A DNA stretch of 64,000 nt, taken from the NCBI GenBank assembly GCA_012931725.1, contig CM022948.1:95205769-95269768 (forward strand). The letters run 5' to 3'. Each line of letters begins with the position of its first letter. The first letter of the stretch is position 1. Both the position numbers and the translations under genes were made by a program. The stretch comes from Litsea cubeba (taxonomy: Eukaryota > Streptophyta > Magnoliopsida > Laurales > Lauraceae). The notes beneath the pieces were generated by a model. It was not told the DNA's origin, ran no database searches, and worked only from the letters and a program-made list of their open reading frames with translations. Shown here piece after piece: positions 11,210-22,714 of the stretch.

Positions 11210-12397
11210 CCTGTATGTACTGGCCCGGCACAGCATGGGCATAGCCTGTGTCAGCCTGGCACATGGTGGGCTAGGGTGCCTAGGCCCGTGGCATGGCAAA
11301 GCACAGCACGCCTGCCAGGCTAGGGCACGGCACAACCCACACAGGTTGGATGGAGATTTGGTTTGTGTTTTTAGGCCCGCATGGTGAGCCGTTCTGGTTT
11401 TCTGGCCCACTAGTTAAATTCACGTCCCTTTTGTATGCCGAAGGCCTGGGCTCACCTGAAAACACAAAGAGCACGTCTATTTTCAAATGGCCAGTGCAGA
11501 GGGCAGAATTTTCAGACACGTCACTAGATCCAGCCATCTAGTCTTGAAATTATCCAAGTTAAAGGTAATTGAACATGCTGGGCTTGCAAACATTAGGAGT
11601 CCAGACGTGGTGAGGTTTTACCTAACAGTTATCGTGAATGGACCAACCATGGTCTATCACGTCACCGTGGGACAGCTTGCCATGCACGTAAGCATAAGCA
11701 CGCCACGGTCACCATAGGAAAACCCCGACGATCCAGATTGGTAATGTAAACATTACTAATGAACACCCAAACAAATAAAAGAAATGATGGAAATGCTAAC
11801 AAGAAAGCAAATTCCATCTCATGATTATCGCCAGAAAATCTAGTTCTGATTTCTTGAATCGTGAAAGTGCTTTTTAGGTTTTGAAACCCACGCCTTGGCC
11901 GACTCCCACCAACAAGCAAAATAAAAGGTTAGAAAATATCAGGACTAAAGCAAGTTTCATGTGATATCATCGCCCCAAAACCTTGTTTGGTATGCAAAAT
12001 GTGAGAAGAGTTTCTTGAGGCTCACTACCAAGTCATCAATCAATTAAAAGACTTTTATATAAGGGAATGTATGGACAACAAAGGCTTCCATTCTTAAAAG
12101 AAATGGGAAACAATATATTGTTTTATGAGTTAGTTTTATTTTATTGGTTTGAGCTTAAGCATTGAAGTGGTAAAGGTTGCAAGGACGATCTACCATGCAA
12201 TCATGTAATAGAACAAGTTTTAATCATAACAAGTTGTTAGAAAAAAAAAATAAATGTTTGTTTTTCTTTTATGAGAAGAATCTATCTGCGCAATGCCATC
12301 ATGATTTGGATCATCAAATGAACAAATCACAACTGTTTGATTTGGGGAGAGAGGATTGTTCTAGAATAGAAAGAGCGTTTAAATAGATTTGACTGCC
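11210..12397. other. Intergenic DNA; no gene seen
   Basis: The stretch 11210-11440 is GC-rich with repeated GGCAC/GCCTG motifs, like the interior of a decayed hAT MITE. ORFs in this stretch on both strands have no recognisable domain. Confidence 0.4.
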
Positions 12398-12400
12398 TTA

Positions 12401-12703
12401 GGGTCCTTTACTTTACTAGAATTTAAGAAATTCCTATTTGGGTAATTTCTGAATTCCCATACATAGTGGGATTCCTGGATGCTCCCTTGTACTTGACTAT
12501 TCAGAAATTTCACTAAAAAATAAAGGGGCTGAAATTCCTGAATTCTCAAAGGTCATTTGAGACATTTCAATTGGCTGAAATTTCAAAATGCTTGTGAAGA
12601 AATATGGCATTTGCAAATGTATGAGGATAAGATACCACATCATGTAAAAATAAAACCCAACAAGGCAAATTCCTATCAAAAATCCTAGGAAAGAAATAAG
12701 CAC
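12401..12703. mobile_element. Harbinger (Tourist-like) MITE, 303 bp
   Basis: Flanked by TTA at 12398-12400 and 12704-12706, with imperfect ends GGGTCCTTTACTTTACTAGA and (complement) GTGCTTATTTCTTTCCTAGG. The interior shares ATTTCTGAATTCCCATACAT and neighbouring sequence with 44983-45285, so the two are members of one family. Confidence 0.7.
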
Positions 12704-12706
12704 TTA

Positions 12707-13946
12707 ATTATGTGAAAGGATATGCAAATAAACTAGTGCAAGTGGATGGATGTAGATTCTTCTTTTGTCGGATGGTCATATTAGGTGTAGACGTGTAGGG
12801 ATGAATACAACCATTAAGTAATGACAACAATTGAGATTGAGGGTTCCTCAAATGGCCAACAAAACAACTCTGCCTCCCACCAAGCTGCTTATGGGTCAAT
12901 CTTTGAGTATGCTGCTGATCTTCCCATGTGCAAAGGCGATCTCTCCCCATGTGTGCAGGTGCACTCATGAGTCCCAACACCCTTGGTTGAAGTACCAAGA
13001 AAAGGAACAATTTCAATCAAATTCAATGAATAAAGATAAGATTTAATCCCACTTTAGTTTTCGAAATGGAAGACAGCCTAAGAAAAAAAAATCAAAATTG
13101 TAGGTCTTTGTCATGGTCCTCAGGGCCAACCAGGGGGGCACAATGTAAAAAAGTTCTTGGGGACGGGAGCATACATATAAATTGTATAAATTTATTCAAA
13201 CATCAATGGGGTTTTTGAAATTTTGGGGGAAACATAGTCCCTCTCCCCCCATAAAAAAGGCACTACCATAAACCTGAGGACAAGTAATTTCGTCCACGAG
13301 GAGGGAATGATATAGCCACCCAATGGCAAGTTTTTTTATTTTGAAAAAACATCTAGTGGTTGATGTTAGGTTAATGCCATCCCGGACAGCTGTGTGAAAT
13401 GAGACATCCTTGCCATTTGAATGTCTGGTCATGTTTCTCCTGTAAATTAAAGCTTCTTTATTTGCTATCTATCTGTCTTATAGTCTCATTATGTACATCA
13501 ACCTCAAGAAAATTTAGTATGCCACTTGACTCAAATCCAAATTTTACTTGGGTAAAGACTATTCAATTGAAGTTGGAAGCTTTAAGTCGGTTTGGCTTTG
13601 GATTTACCCACATTCAATCCTATTCGGGATTGATTTCCAACTCCACCTTCCTTTAATCCTTAGTTGTACCCCTTGAAACAGTAGTACCAAATGCGAATCC
13701 TTTGGTTGTAGTTGTTGACTCCCTGCTTGGCCTGATTACTAATCAAGCTCTAAGTCAGGACTGATCCCTAAACCGACCCAATTAGAAATAAAACCTAAGC
13801 TCGAACCCTGCCCAAAGTGAGCTGGGCCAGGCTATGGCTGGTGGGGCCCATTTTCAACTGTAACCCAGTCTCCCACAAGAGCCATACATACTTCTTGGTC
13901 CAAGGCCTCCCAAGTACTCCCATGTCGGTGGGTCGACAAGCAGCTA
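12707..13946. other. Intergenic DNA; no gene seen
   Basis: The ORFs at 12708-13046, 13196-13432, 13399-13656 and 13817-14044 have no recognisable domain. The last runs into a foldback MITE. Confidence 0.4.
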
Positions 13947-13956
13947 TTTGCAAATC

Positions 13957-14102
13957 AACCGGTCTACATGCACCGAAAAACAAGCCTGAAAAAGGCATGA
14001 AGCTCTCCCCTATCCTAGGATCTCATTTCAAAAGGAGATCCTAGGTAGAGTAGGTTTCAGGGCCTTTTTCAGGCTCTTTTTTCGGTGCATGCAGACTTTT
14101 TG
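13957..14102. mobile_element. Foldback MITE, Mutator-like by 10-bp TSD (family A, copy 2)
   Basis: The arms CTACATGCACCGAAAA and (complement of the right side) CTGCATGCACCGAAAA continue into matching GCCTGAAAAAGGC segments. The direct repeat TTTGCAAATC is present at 13947-13956 and 14103-14112. The right end complement CAAAAAGTCTGCATG matches the termini of the elements at 1293-1445 and 52006-52174. Confidence 0.75.
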
Positions 14103-14112
14103 TTTGCAAATC

Positions 14113-15300
14113 GATGTTGATATTTCATTGTCTATTGAATAATGTCTCATGAGATCACATGGGAAGTATTTGGATTCCCGCCCAGTAATAGACATCATGC
14201 AGCAGGGCCTGTTATGAATTTTTCAGGCTCAGGTAAGAGTAAAAATTAGGTCTATATATATAAATTTAGTGATGGCCTCATTCATTTTTCAACCAATATC
14301 TAACCTGTCAAAATTAACTAAAAATTTAACATTCAAAACATATAAATTCAAACTTCAATATATAAACATTCAAAATAAGGCTATAATGTATAAACAAGAT
14401 AAATACTTGTAAGTTGTAACAATTCAATAGTTCTTTTACAAGACAAATACTTGTAATTTGCAAAAGGTTCAGATGATTAAATGAATTAAAGGTTCAGATG
14501 TTGATTATGGGGTCCACAGAAGTTCAAAAAAATAAATCTACGTCTATAAAGTTTCATAAACTTTTTATTTTAGTTCTAAATCAAGAATAATATTGTTGCA
14601 ATCAGGGTGGGTCAGGGATTTTTGTAACAAAGCTAAATGCTAACTGGCCATCAAAATTTTAAGTGGTGTCCAATTATGATAAATCAAAATTAGTTAATTT
14701 TGCATATAACATTACACATTTTTCAGTGGGCCTAATTATGAAAAAATAAAATTGTGTGGACAAGGAATTGTATAACAGTAAACCGAGCATCAATTTTTTT
14801 TATTGGGCCTAATTAAGAAAAATTAAAATTAAGCATACTCATCTAATAATTTTAATATTAAATTTATTTTCCAGTCAATCTCGTCAATCTCGTTTTTCCC
14901 CCCCCCCTGAAAAATGAGCCCGGAGCGAGCGCACTTCCAGCCCCCCTGTCCTGAAGATAAATAATGCAGCAGCTGTACCATGGAGTGCGGGCCTGAGCCA
15001 AGTCGAAACAAAAACAACAAAAAGGGAGTCGTGTGATGATACCAACCATTTAAGAAGGGTTTGCAGAAAAATATAAAAACTGAAACAACCCCTTTCCTCT
15101 TTTGATACGATGTCAAAATTTTGAGATTTATGAGCCTTCATTTTCACTTCTAAATTATATGGAAACCCACTTGTCAGGTCCTTTTCTCTATAGCTACAGT
15201 TCCGCAATAATTGACCAATTAGGTTTGTAGGAACTGCTTCACGTGTTAGGTGTGGAAGGACAATTTAAATTAATGGCGCAGTGAGACCTCCTGAGAAGGC
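14113..15300. other. AT-rich intergenic DNA upstream of the Dabb gene
   Basis: No gene seen. Minus-strand ORFs at 14829-15207 overlap each other in different frames without domains. The C-run at about 14899-14907 is a local low-complexity tract. Confidence 0.4.
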
Positions 15301-15310
15301 TTGTTATTTG

Positions 15311-15320
15311 TATATAAATA
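15311..15320 (+). promoter_or_regulatory. TATA box of the Dabb gene
   Basis: TATATAAATA lies 46 bp before the ATG at 15366. A start site about 30 bp downstream would leave a short 5' untranslated region of about 20 nt. Confidence 0.6.
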
Positions 15321-15365
15321 AGGACGGACTTGGTACTTGGGTAGTAGTTCTATTGGAGTGCAGAG

Positions 15366-16376
15366 ATGGGAAGCATGACGCATTTGGTAGTGGCCAAGTT
15401 CAAGGAAGGGGTGGTGATGGAAGATATTAAAAAAGGGGTGGAAAAGATGGCTTCTCATATCGATTGCATCAAGTCCTTTGAGTGGTTTTATTCCTCCCTT
15501 TCAATCCAATCTCTCTCTTTCTTTCTGCTTCTTATTCTTCTTTCACCTTACATAGTCATTTTGAAATTGCTCTGCCATAAAGTGAGGGAAATTGGCCGGC
15601 TATGTAATTAAAGGCTAAACTGGAACTAGCATGGCCCGACCTGAAGAAATCTGAATATAGGGTCGGGCCCGGATTAAAATGCATGGATGGAATTCGGATT
15701 GGTTTGGGCTTCGGATACCCAAGTTCAACTTCAACCCAGGTGCCTAATTGATCCATAAAGATGTGAATACTATAGTAATACATATAAAGTCCAAACTTGA
15801 ACTGTAATCAGTTTTCTCCACTTGTTTTCTCTACGTTGAAACGGGCTCCAAGTTTAACCAAACCTGAAAGCATCCAAACTATCTGACAATTTGGTCATAC
15901 TTATTTAAGGGTGATCAAGAAAGAAAGTAAAAATGCATAAAACACTGAAGAGAGTTACAGACTATGATGCCTAGATACGGCAGGGACACGCTATAGACAT
16001 AGCGGGGACACGGATTTTACATATAAACAGTGAAATATCGGATACGATATGTTGCCCATTTTGAAGTATCCGTGCATCATAGGTTACAGAATAAAGATGG
16101 TCTCGATCTTAATGCATATATATGTTTTGTTGGGCTAGTGATCTTCTACTACTTCCATTTCACTGCAGGGGAGAAGATTTTGGAAGCAACGAGACGCTGA
16201 GGAAAGGGTTCACACATGCTTTGTTAGTGACATTTGAGAGCTCAGAAGGGTTTCATGCCTACTTGAGCCATCCAGCCCATGTCGAATTCGGAGCCATTTT
16301 CCGTGCAGCTGTTGAAAATTACTTAGTACTTGATTTTCCAACAGACCTCGTCAAGTCCCCCCCTCCGAAGAAATAG
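15366..16376 (+). CDS. Stress-responsive A/B-barrel (Dabb) domain protein, 108 aa, two exons
   Basis: Exon 1 is 15366-15484 and exon 2 is 16169-16376. The 684-bp intron starts GTTTTA and ends CTGCAG, and splits the TGG codon for Trp40 after its second base. The product starts MGSMTHLVVAKFKEG and is almost entirely one Dabb domain (about residues 4-96). It carries the family pattern SFEWGED at 37-43, GFTHALLVTFES at 53-64 and HPAHVEF at 74-80. A short proline- and lysine-rich tail ends it. Its length is normal for single-domain plant members such as Arabidopsis HS1 and At5g22580, which form small dimers linked to stress or antifungal activity. Its exact role here is inference. There is no signal peptide, so it is probably cytosolic. 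The intron carries a hAT MITE ending 86 bp before the acceptor site. No stop or frameshift is seen. Confidence 0.93.
15962..16082. mobile_element. Small hAT-like MITE in the Dabb gene intron (family B, copy 1, 121 bp)
   Basis: The ends CTATGATGCCTAGATACGG and (complement of right) CTATGATGCACGGATACTT are inverted repeats. They are flanked by a perfect 8-bp duplication GTTACAGA at 15954-15961 and 16083-16090. A related copy, in opposite orientation, lies at 28377-28518. No coding capacity. Confidence 0.85.
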
Positions 16377-17540
16377 TACCTTGTAAAATGGGCTTTTACA
16401 AGAATGAACTGAATTATGCATGGCTACAAAAAATTAAAAAGCAGAGCATCTGAAGCTGTGAAATTAGCTTACAGTAATTGTTTCAATGTGCGATTTAAGT
16501 GTGCTTGTAGTAGACTTGTTCTAATGATTAAAACTCTATCTCTCTCTCTATATATATATATTTATGATTTATAAGTGATTTTTGCTAAATCTGGATGTGT
16601 TATTGGTTAATTTATAACGGTCTAACGACAACAGAATCTAGGTCATGAATCTACAGAAAATGCAAAATGTTGTTGTATTTAAGGTTGATGGAGGGTCAAA
16701 GTAAATTGCAGATTTGAAAAAGAGCAAAGTAAAGAAGATATGTCATAGTTATGCTTGACAATTGACATTCTTTAAAGCTAACTTTTTAAAGCTTTTTTTA
16801 AAAAATAAAAGTACAAGTATCTTTTTTAATTTTCTTGTCTTTAAAAATGAGCTGTTTGGGTAACTTTAGAATTTATCTCCTGACCTTCTAAAATATTTAA
16901 AGATTTTTTCCTTCAGCCCTATGGTGTATGAAATAATCTTATAAGATTGTATTATATGATTTCATGGCCTCCCTCCTGCGTGCGTCCTCTTCCTATTTTT
17001 ATTTTTCTCTCCCGCTTCCTCTCTCTCCTTTTCTTTTCCTCTCCTGCTTCCTCTCTTTCTCTTTCCCTCTCCCACATCATCTGCTCTTCCTCTCCTCTCA
17101 TCCCCTCTTTGGATCTATTTGGATCATTTCTTACGGAAGAAAGGTATGCAATTTCTTTTTCTTTTTCCCTTGTCTCTCTCTTCCATTTTTCCCTATCTCT
17201 TTACACATTTTTCATAAATTTATAAGACATGTTTTGATCTTCCCATATTTGATGCCTTCTGGGTGCTCCTCATCGCCAACAAGGCCTTTGTTTTCTCTTT
17301 GATTTCTCTGACGTGATGCTTTTTGGGTATCTTTTTTCTTCAAGAAGCTCTTTGCAGGTTATGGAAGTAGGGCCTACAAGTGCAGAGATTTTAGTTTTCA
17401 ATAGTAAGTTTTGGGGTTTATTGAAAAACACGATTTCAAATCATCCGGAGATGTTTGGGATTGTGCAATGTTCATACCACATTTCTTATCTGTTAAAAGG
17501 GAACTGAACATGATTGAAACCAGATTTTGTCTTTTATTAC
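16377..17540. other. 3' flank of the Dabb gene and pyrimidine-rich DNA; no gene recognised
   Basis: A (TC)n(TA)n microsatellite lies at about 16538-16563. The stretch 16968-17110 is a long plus-strand pyrimidine tract, which makes serine-, leucine- and proline-rich ORFs that look spurious. It could be a transcribed leader, since AAGGTATGC at about 17140 resembles a donor site, but I could not connect it to coding sequence. Confidence 0.4.
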
Positions 17541-17690
17541 AAAAAAAAAAAAAAAAAAAAATCCATAGAAACAAGATTGGGATCAGAGTATCAACATCCA
17601 AATTACGTAACCCAGGAAGGAAGAGGAAAGATAATACACATATGGTACTAAATAGATAAATATGTATTCATAGAACAAAAGAGAACTTAC

Positions 17691-17850
17691 AAATCCATAG
17701 CCTTCTTCTCTTCCAGTGCTCTTATCTGTGATGACAACAGCCTCTAAGATCTTTCCACATTACTCAAAATATTTTCTCATGGTTTCTTTGAGTCTCCCAA
17801 GCAAAGCCCCTGACAAATGCCTTAGTGTAAGTAGTGTCTCCAAACTGCCC
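17691..17850 (-). pseudogene. RRM (RNA-binding domain) pseudogene fragment
   Basis: Reading leftward from 17850 the minus strand encodes GQFGDTTYTKAFVRGFAWET, which matches the start of the RNA-recognition motif in small plant RRM proteins (GDTTYTK(V/L)FVGGLAWET). After that the frame shifts by one base, and the second piece ILEAVVITDKSTGREEGYGF (RNP-1 region) is preceded by an in-frame TAA. The fragment stops near the end of RNP-1. It has lost the frame, part of the domain and the C-terminus. The T-rich tract on the minus strand at 17541-17561 lies downstream and is not a poly(A) tail for it. Confidence 0.8.
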
Positions 17851-18047
17851 TGCAAAATTTGATGGAGTCATCTTCACCACTAAGTCCCTCTTCTTTCTCT
17901 TCTTGATTGTCTAGCCCTTCCCCTCCAATGCTACCTCCAAGGTTAGCAGCCACGTCACCCACCAAATTTCCAAGGATCTTCTCTAGGTTTGTAGGGATTT
18001 GGATCAAAGAGACTGGAACTAGAGATCACCCAATTGGCTTAGGGGAT

Positions 18048-18058
18048 ATATATATATG

Positions 18059-18111
<53 letters not shown>
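18048..18111. repeat. (TA)n(GA)n microsatellite
   Basis: About 10 TA/TG dinucleotides are followed by a run of more than 20 GA units to about 18110. Confidence 0.9.
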
Positions 18112-18113
<2 letters not shown>

Positions 18114-18114
<1 letters not shown>

Positions 18115-20309
18115 TATGTTGGCAAGAAGGTTGTGGGCTGTTTGACTTTTATAGCTGATATGAAACTCTTTTTCAGACCGCAACCGCTAGTGGTGTTTCT
18201 TGAGGACACAAAGAACAATTGAGTGGATTGATGAATTGAGAATCAAATTTAAATGTTTTTCATCCATAAGCTCCTTTATAGAAGATACTTAAATAGAGTT
18301 AACAACCAAGGACAAGTGTCCCATGTACACCTTGACTCTAGAGTTAACACAACCTACTACCTAACACTTGTACACAACGTAGAGTGACTTCTTCAAAAGG
18401 ATCCATTTAACAAATGACTTATTAAAAAATAACACATTTAACAAAACAACATGACATTTGAATTAATTTAATATTTTAATAAGAGAAGGTGAAAAGGAAT
18501 GCCTTCAGAGTTCAGACCCTACAATCTGGTCATCTCAGTCTCTAGTATGGCCAGCTCTTTATCTCCTCATCCTATCCTAGTTCTACTTAGAGTGATCAGC
18601 TAATGTATTTTTGTTCCCTTCTCTTTTTGTTTTTCTCCTAAGCTTGGAGCTTGTTACTTTCTGTGGAGGTAGGCTTCTTGCCCAGCCTCCTTGTTTTGGC
18701 TACTTTTCTATATTGGGGGCTTTACGGCTCTCCTCCTCTCTCTCTTATAAATTAGTGATGACTTTGTTTTAGTATATATTATAATCTTTAGCAACTGTCA
18801 AACAACTCAATTTAAAATATGCTGCATTCTTGAAAAAATGCTAAACAGCGACAATGTTGTAATATTATAATACTGCACTATTATATTCTAAAACATTTGA
18901 TCATGCTACTATTTAAATCTAAAAATATTATATTCTTCATGCATCCAAAATAGTAACTTAAGAAACTTGGTATTGTTGGCATGGTCCTAGAAAATCTTTG
19001 TTTTAATAGATAACTTCATGAACAAAATCTTCGTAGATACACGCGATAAACTTTGTAAATTAATTGAATTTAGGTTTGTCCTCCACTTAACCTATGAGAA
19101 ACTAGGAGCTATGAGAAAAAAAAGAAAAAAAAGAAAAACACCCGAAGAGCCTCAAGTCATCAAAACAGGACAGTAGAAAGACAGCGAACAAAAATACCTT
19201 TGTCTTTCAATATCACAAAAAAACTATAATCATCATTGAATTGAAGTAAAGTCGGGTTAGCTAAAACCAGCTAAGAATTATATTGCTATGATTTTTTATT
19301 TTATTTTCTTTTGAGGAATGGCAACATGACCCAAACTCACAATCTCTGGATTACTACATTGAGCACCTTCCAAGGGCTTTTGTCAACTACCACAATTTAT
19401 TTAAAAAGCCCTAAAATCAACATAGAAAGTTAAATATTAGTTGATGTTAATTAAGTACTAATTTTTTTACAAATAGTCTAACTTTTGAGTGACGACCATG
19501 GCCACATGATTCCGTTTGTCCCATAAGAGGCTAAATTGATAAGTGAGATGTCTTTTGTTTGACTGAGTGATGTTTATTCTAACAAGTTTTAGCCCACCAT
19601 TTGACTATCTAATGATATCCTGGAGTAGATCATTGGAAAGCTGTTAAGAAGGTCATAAGCTTTTTTTTTTATAAAGGACTAAAGGCTATGCTCACATATG
19701 AATTATCTGATAACCATCAAGTGATCGATTATCCAAATTCAAGTTTGTAGGATACTCTGATGGCAGGAAGTTTACTTCTTTCTATATGAGGTTGGTATGA
19801 TTTTATTTAGATGAGTTTCATGGAATGCTTTAGAGTCACTTGTCTAAAATCTTGTTAAAGAATTCTATACCAAAGGGCTCTATCATGCCGTATCGTTCTC
19901 CTCATGACAATTAAAGTATGGATGATTCGAGTAATATTTGGTTTGGAGTCATCTTTTATTTTTCTAGGGTTTAGGGGGATGTGGATTGGTGGGTTTTGAG
20001 GCGGGTTTGGATATATATAGCTAAGCTTAATTCATCCTGAGCATTGGTTTTTAGATTTTAGTACCAAAACCAACATGACCCATTACAAGGTGAGTCGGGT
20101 TTGGATGACAAAAGATGTGGGGCGGGACAGGTTTGGGTTAACTACAACCAGTACCGAACCCTACCAGAAACTGCCCAAATCCCTTTCCTCCTCATCTTGC
20201 CAGAATGAAAGTAGGAAAAACAAGAGGAGATGAGAAGACATAGTGATATTCTGTGACCCTCCCTTTGGTGTCAATTGTCTAAAGGGTTTGTTAGAATTCT
20301 TAATAGGGT
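18114..20309. other. Intergenic DNA; no gene seen
   Basis: No ORF with a domain. Around 18590-18750 there is a T-rich, compositionally distinct stretch resembling LINE 3' untranslated sequence, but without a tail or target duplication that I can place. Confidence 0.4.
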
Positions 20310-20318
20310 TTTCATGAA

Positions 20319-20898
20319 GGGGAGCTCTATTGACACCGCGATTTTTGCTCTTCCCACCGCGAAAAAAAAAAAGCCCTTTCCTAAACTACCCCTCCCCCTT
20401 TCTCCCTCCTCCTCCCTCATCTTCCCTTCCTCTCCCAGCCTCCACCCTCCCTCATCCCCCCCCAGTCGCCGGTGGGGAGGGAGCCCCGGCCGGCAGCCGG
20501 CTGGCCTCCCTCCCCCTCTCCCTCTTTATTCCTCTCTCCCTCTTCTTTCCCTCTGCTCCCTCTCCTTCCCTCCCCTACTCTTCTTACCCCTCCCCCTCCC
20601 CCTCCCCCTCCCAGTCGCCGGCGGGGAGGGAGATCGGGAAGAAGAGTAGGGGAGGGAAGGAGAGGGAGGGAGAGAGGGAGAAGAGGGAGAGAGGAAGAAA
20701 GAGGGAGAGGGGGAGGGAGGCTAGACGGCTGCCGGCCGGGGCTCCCTCCCCGCCGGCGACTGGAGGGGGATGAGGGTGGAAGAGGGAGGAATGAGGGTGG
20801 AGGAGGGAGGAGGGATGAAGGGTAGTTTAGGAATTATTTTTTTTATATCTTCTAGTGCGATGAGGAGAGAAAAATTCGTGGTGACAATAGCACCACTC
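20319..20898. mobile_element. GC-rich foldback Mutator-like MITE, 580 bp
   Basis: Nearly the whole element is one inverted repeat: about 270-bp arms meet at around 20605. The ends GGGGAGCTCTATTGACACCG and (complement) GAGTGGTGCTATTGTCACCA align as terminal inverted repeats. A perfect 9-bp duplication TTTCATGAA flanks it at 20310-20318 and 20899-20907, as expected for Mutator-like transposition. Each arm carries CAGTCGCCGG and CCCCGGCCGGCAGCCG motifs plus long CT or GA tracts. The long proline/serine ORFs inside are read-through of these tracts, not genes. Confidence 0.88.
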
Positions 20899-20907
20899 TT
20901 TCATGAA

Positions 20908-22714
20908 TTCGCCAAATGTTGTCCCATTTGGTTTTACAAATACTCAAATACAATTTAGCATTTTGAAAACTGGAAAGTGACATTTCATGGGACTGACTTT
21001 GACAAAGAACTCAAAATCTTAGAAGGACAAACAGCTGTTGTTGTTAGGAATTCCCAACATAGGAATTTGCAAAAGAAGTGCCTCAAACAAAGAGATGAGA
21101 AGAAGAATGTCCAAATGACGCTAGAAGGCATGGAGAAGTATATGTACTTTTATTGTCTTTTTTTGTAAGGGATATCCAAGCCCAACTCGACTTTATAAAC
21201 ATTGGCTTAGGCCAACACGGGCTGTAAAAGTTAGGCCCGAGCTCACACATTTAATCAATAAGGCCGGGCTGAAGCGGGCAGCCACCATGAGATTTGTGTT
21301 GAATTTTTATATAAATGACAGCTTTGCCCTTACATCCATAAAACAAAAATGATTATGTTATTATTAACAAAAATACCATTATTTTATCTCAAGTCCCAAT
21401 TGTTTCTCTCAATAATTCTCTAATGCACATGACCAGAGGTGGACCCGGGTACAAGGGTCTGGGATCTGGAGCCCCCACCCATATCTGAGAAAAGCTTAAA
21501 TCATAACTGGTTATAAGTACCAGTGTTGATTGTTGTCATGAACAATTTGGATTTAATGAAATGGGCCTTGTATTGATAAGAAAATAATGAATTTATGTAG
21601 CGTTATTCTCTCCAACTAAGTCTGAGGATTTGGCTCAGGATAGATCGGAATGGAGAAATAAAATTCATGCAGCCGACCGCAACATAGTTGGGACAAGACT
21701 TTGATGATGATGATGATTCTCTTCCACTGGGTACAATTGTTAATGTTAAACGCTTTATAAAAAAAAATTAAATCCAAGCTTTTGAAATTATACACCACAT
21801 AAGGATAAAAGAAATGGACAAAAGTATCATTTCGCTCTAAAATCTCATGCTAGTTGGAAGACTATTGATTTTAGGAACACGAAAGGTATTAAAATGATGA
21901 TGCCTATTTGTAAATACTAAAACCTCATGGGTCTATTTACAAATCATATAAACCTTAGTGGGTGTATATAAAAAGATAAAAAAAAAAAAGCCAAAAATTT
22001 ATTCTCTAATACCACTAAATGACAAAAGGCCTCTTCTTTTTATTTTAAAAAAAAGTTCCTTCTTGTATCACAAAACGACAAAAAGTCAAGAAGGTAAATT
22101 TTAAAATTTTGTTATGAACCCTCTTTTTTGTGTCTTCTAAATAACTCTTCACTTCAATTCACTACAAGTGACTTGCCCAAACAAGGGAAATTTTTTTTTT
22201 TTAAATCTAAGGGGCTACAAATACAAACTTTCCATCTGATAAAAGATGTTCACCTACGATTTACCTAAAAAGAATGGATCCTCAGAATTTTAGGTAGTCC
22301 CTTTTACAGATCCCTTCCCCTTGTTGACCCTTCACACTTTCTTTTAGCCTTTTGAATCTTTGATTAATGTCCCTTCCGTAGGAAAAAAGTAAGCTCTGTC
22401 GAATGTGCCTCAAAGGAAAATAAAAAACAAAACGCTGCAAATTGTAGAAATTTAATAATGAAACCACCCCCAATAAGCTTGGATTCAATTGATTCTGCGC
22501 ATCTGCACTGCATTCAAATTTCTACAGCTTACAAAAAAAAAAAAAAATAGTGCCATATTTACAGTAAGCCAGAAGAAGAAACATTCAACTTCCTGCAGAC
22601 AGCTTAGTGAACTTCGAATCAGATTTGAGAGACTAATTGAGCGGACCGGAAGCACAAAACACAAATGTGCAGCTCCAATACCAAATAGCATCAAAATATA
22701 GAGCATTTGAGTCT
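20908..22714. other. Intergenic DNA downstream of the RING-H2 gene
   Basis: No gene seen. It includes the presumed 3' untranslated region of the minus-strand RING-H2 gene just left of 22715. The stretch 21170-21290 has decayed GGGCC-rich, hAT-like sequence. Confidence 0.4.

Noticed and set aside
16947..17302. 112-codon serine/leucine-rich ORF
   Set aside because: It arises from a pyrimidine tract that is open in two frames; no homology recognised.
17541..17561. A-run near the RRM fragment taken as a retrogene tail
   Set aside because: The RRM fragment reads on the minus strand, so a tail would appear as T on plus to its left; an A-run there is the wrong polarity.
20275..20825. Proline/serine- and arginine/glycine-rich ORFs of 117-147 codons
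   Set aside because: They run through the CT/GA tracts of the foldback MITE in three overlapping frames and have no domain.
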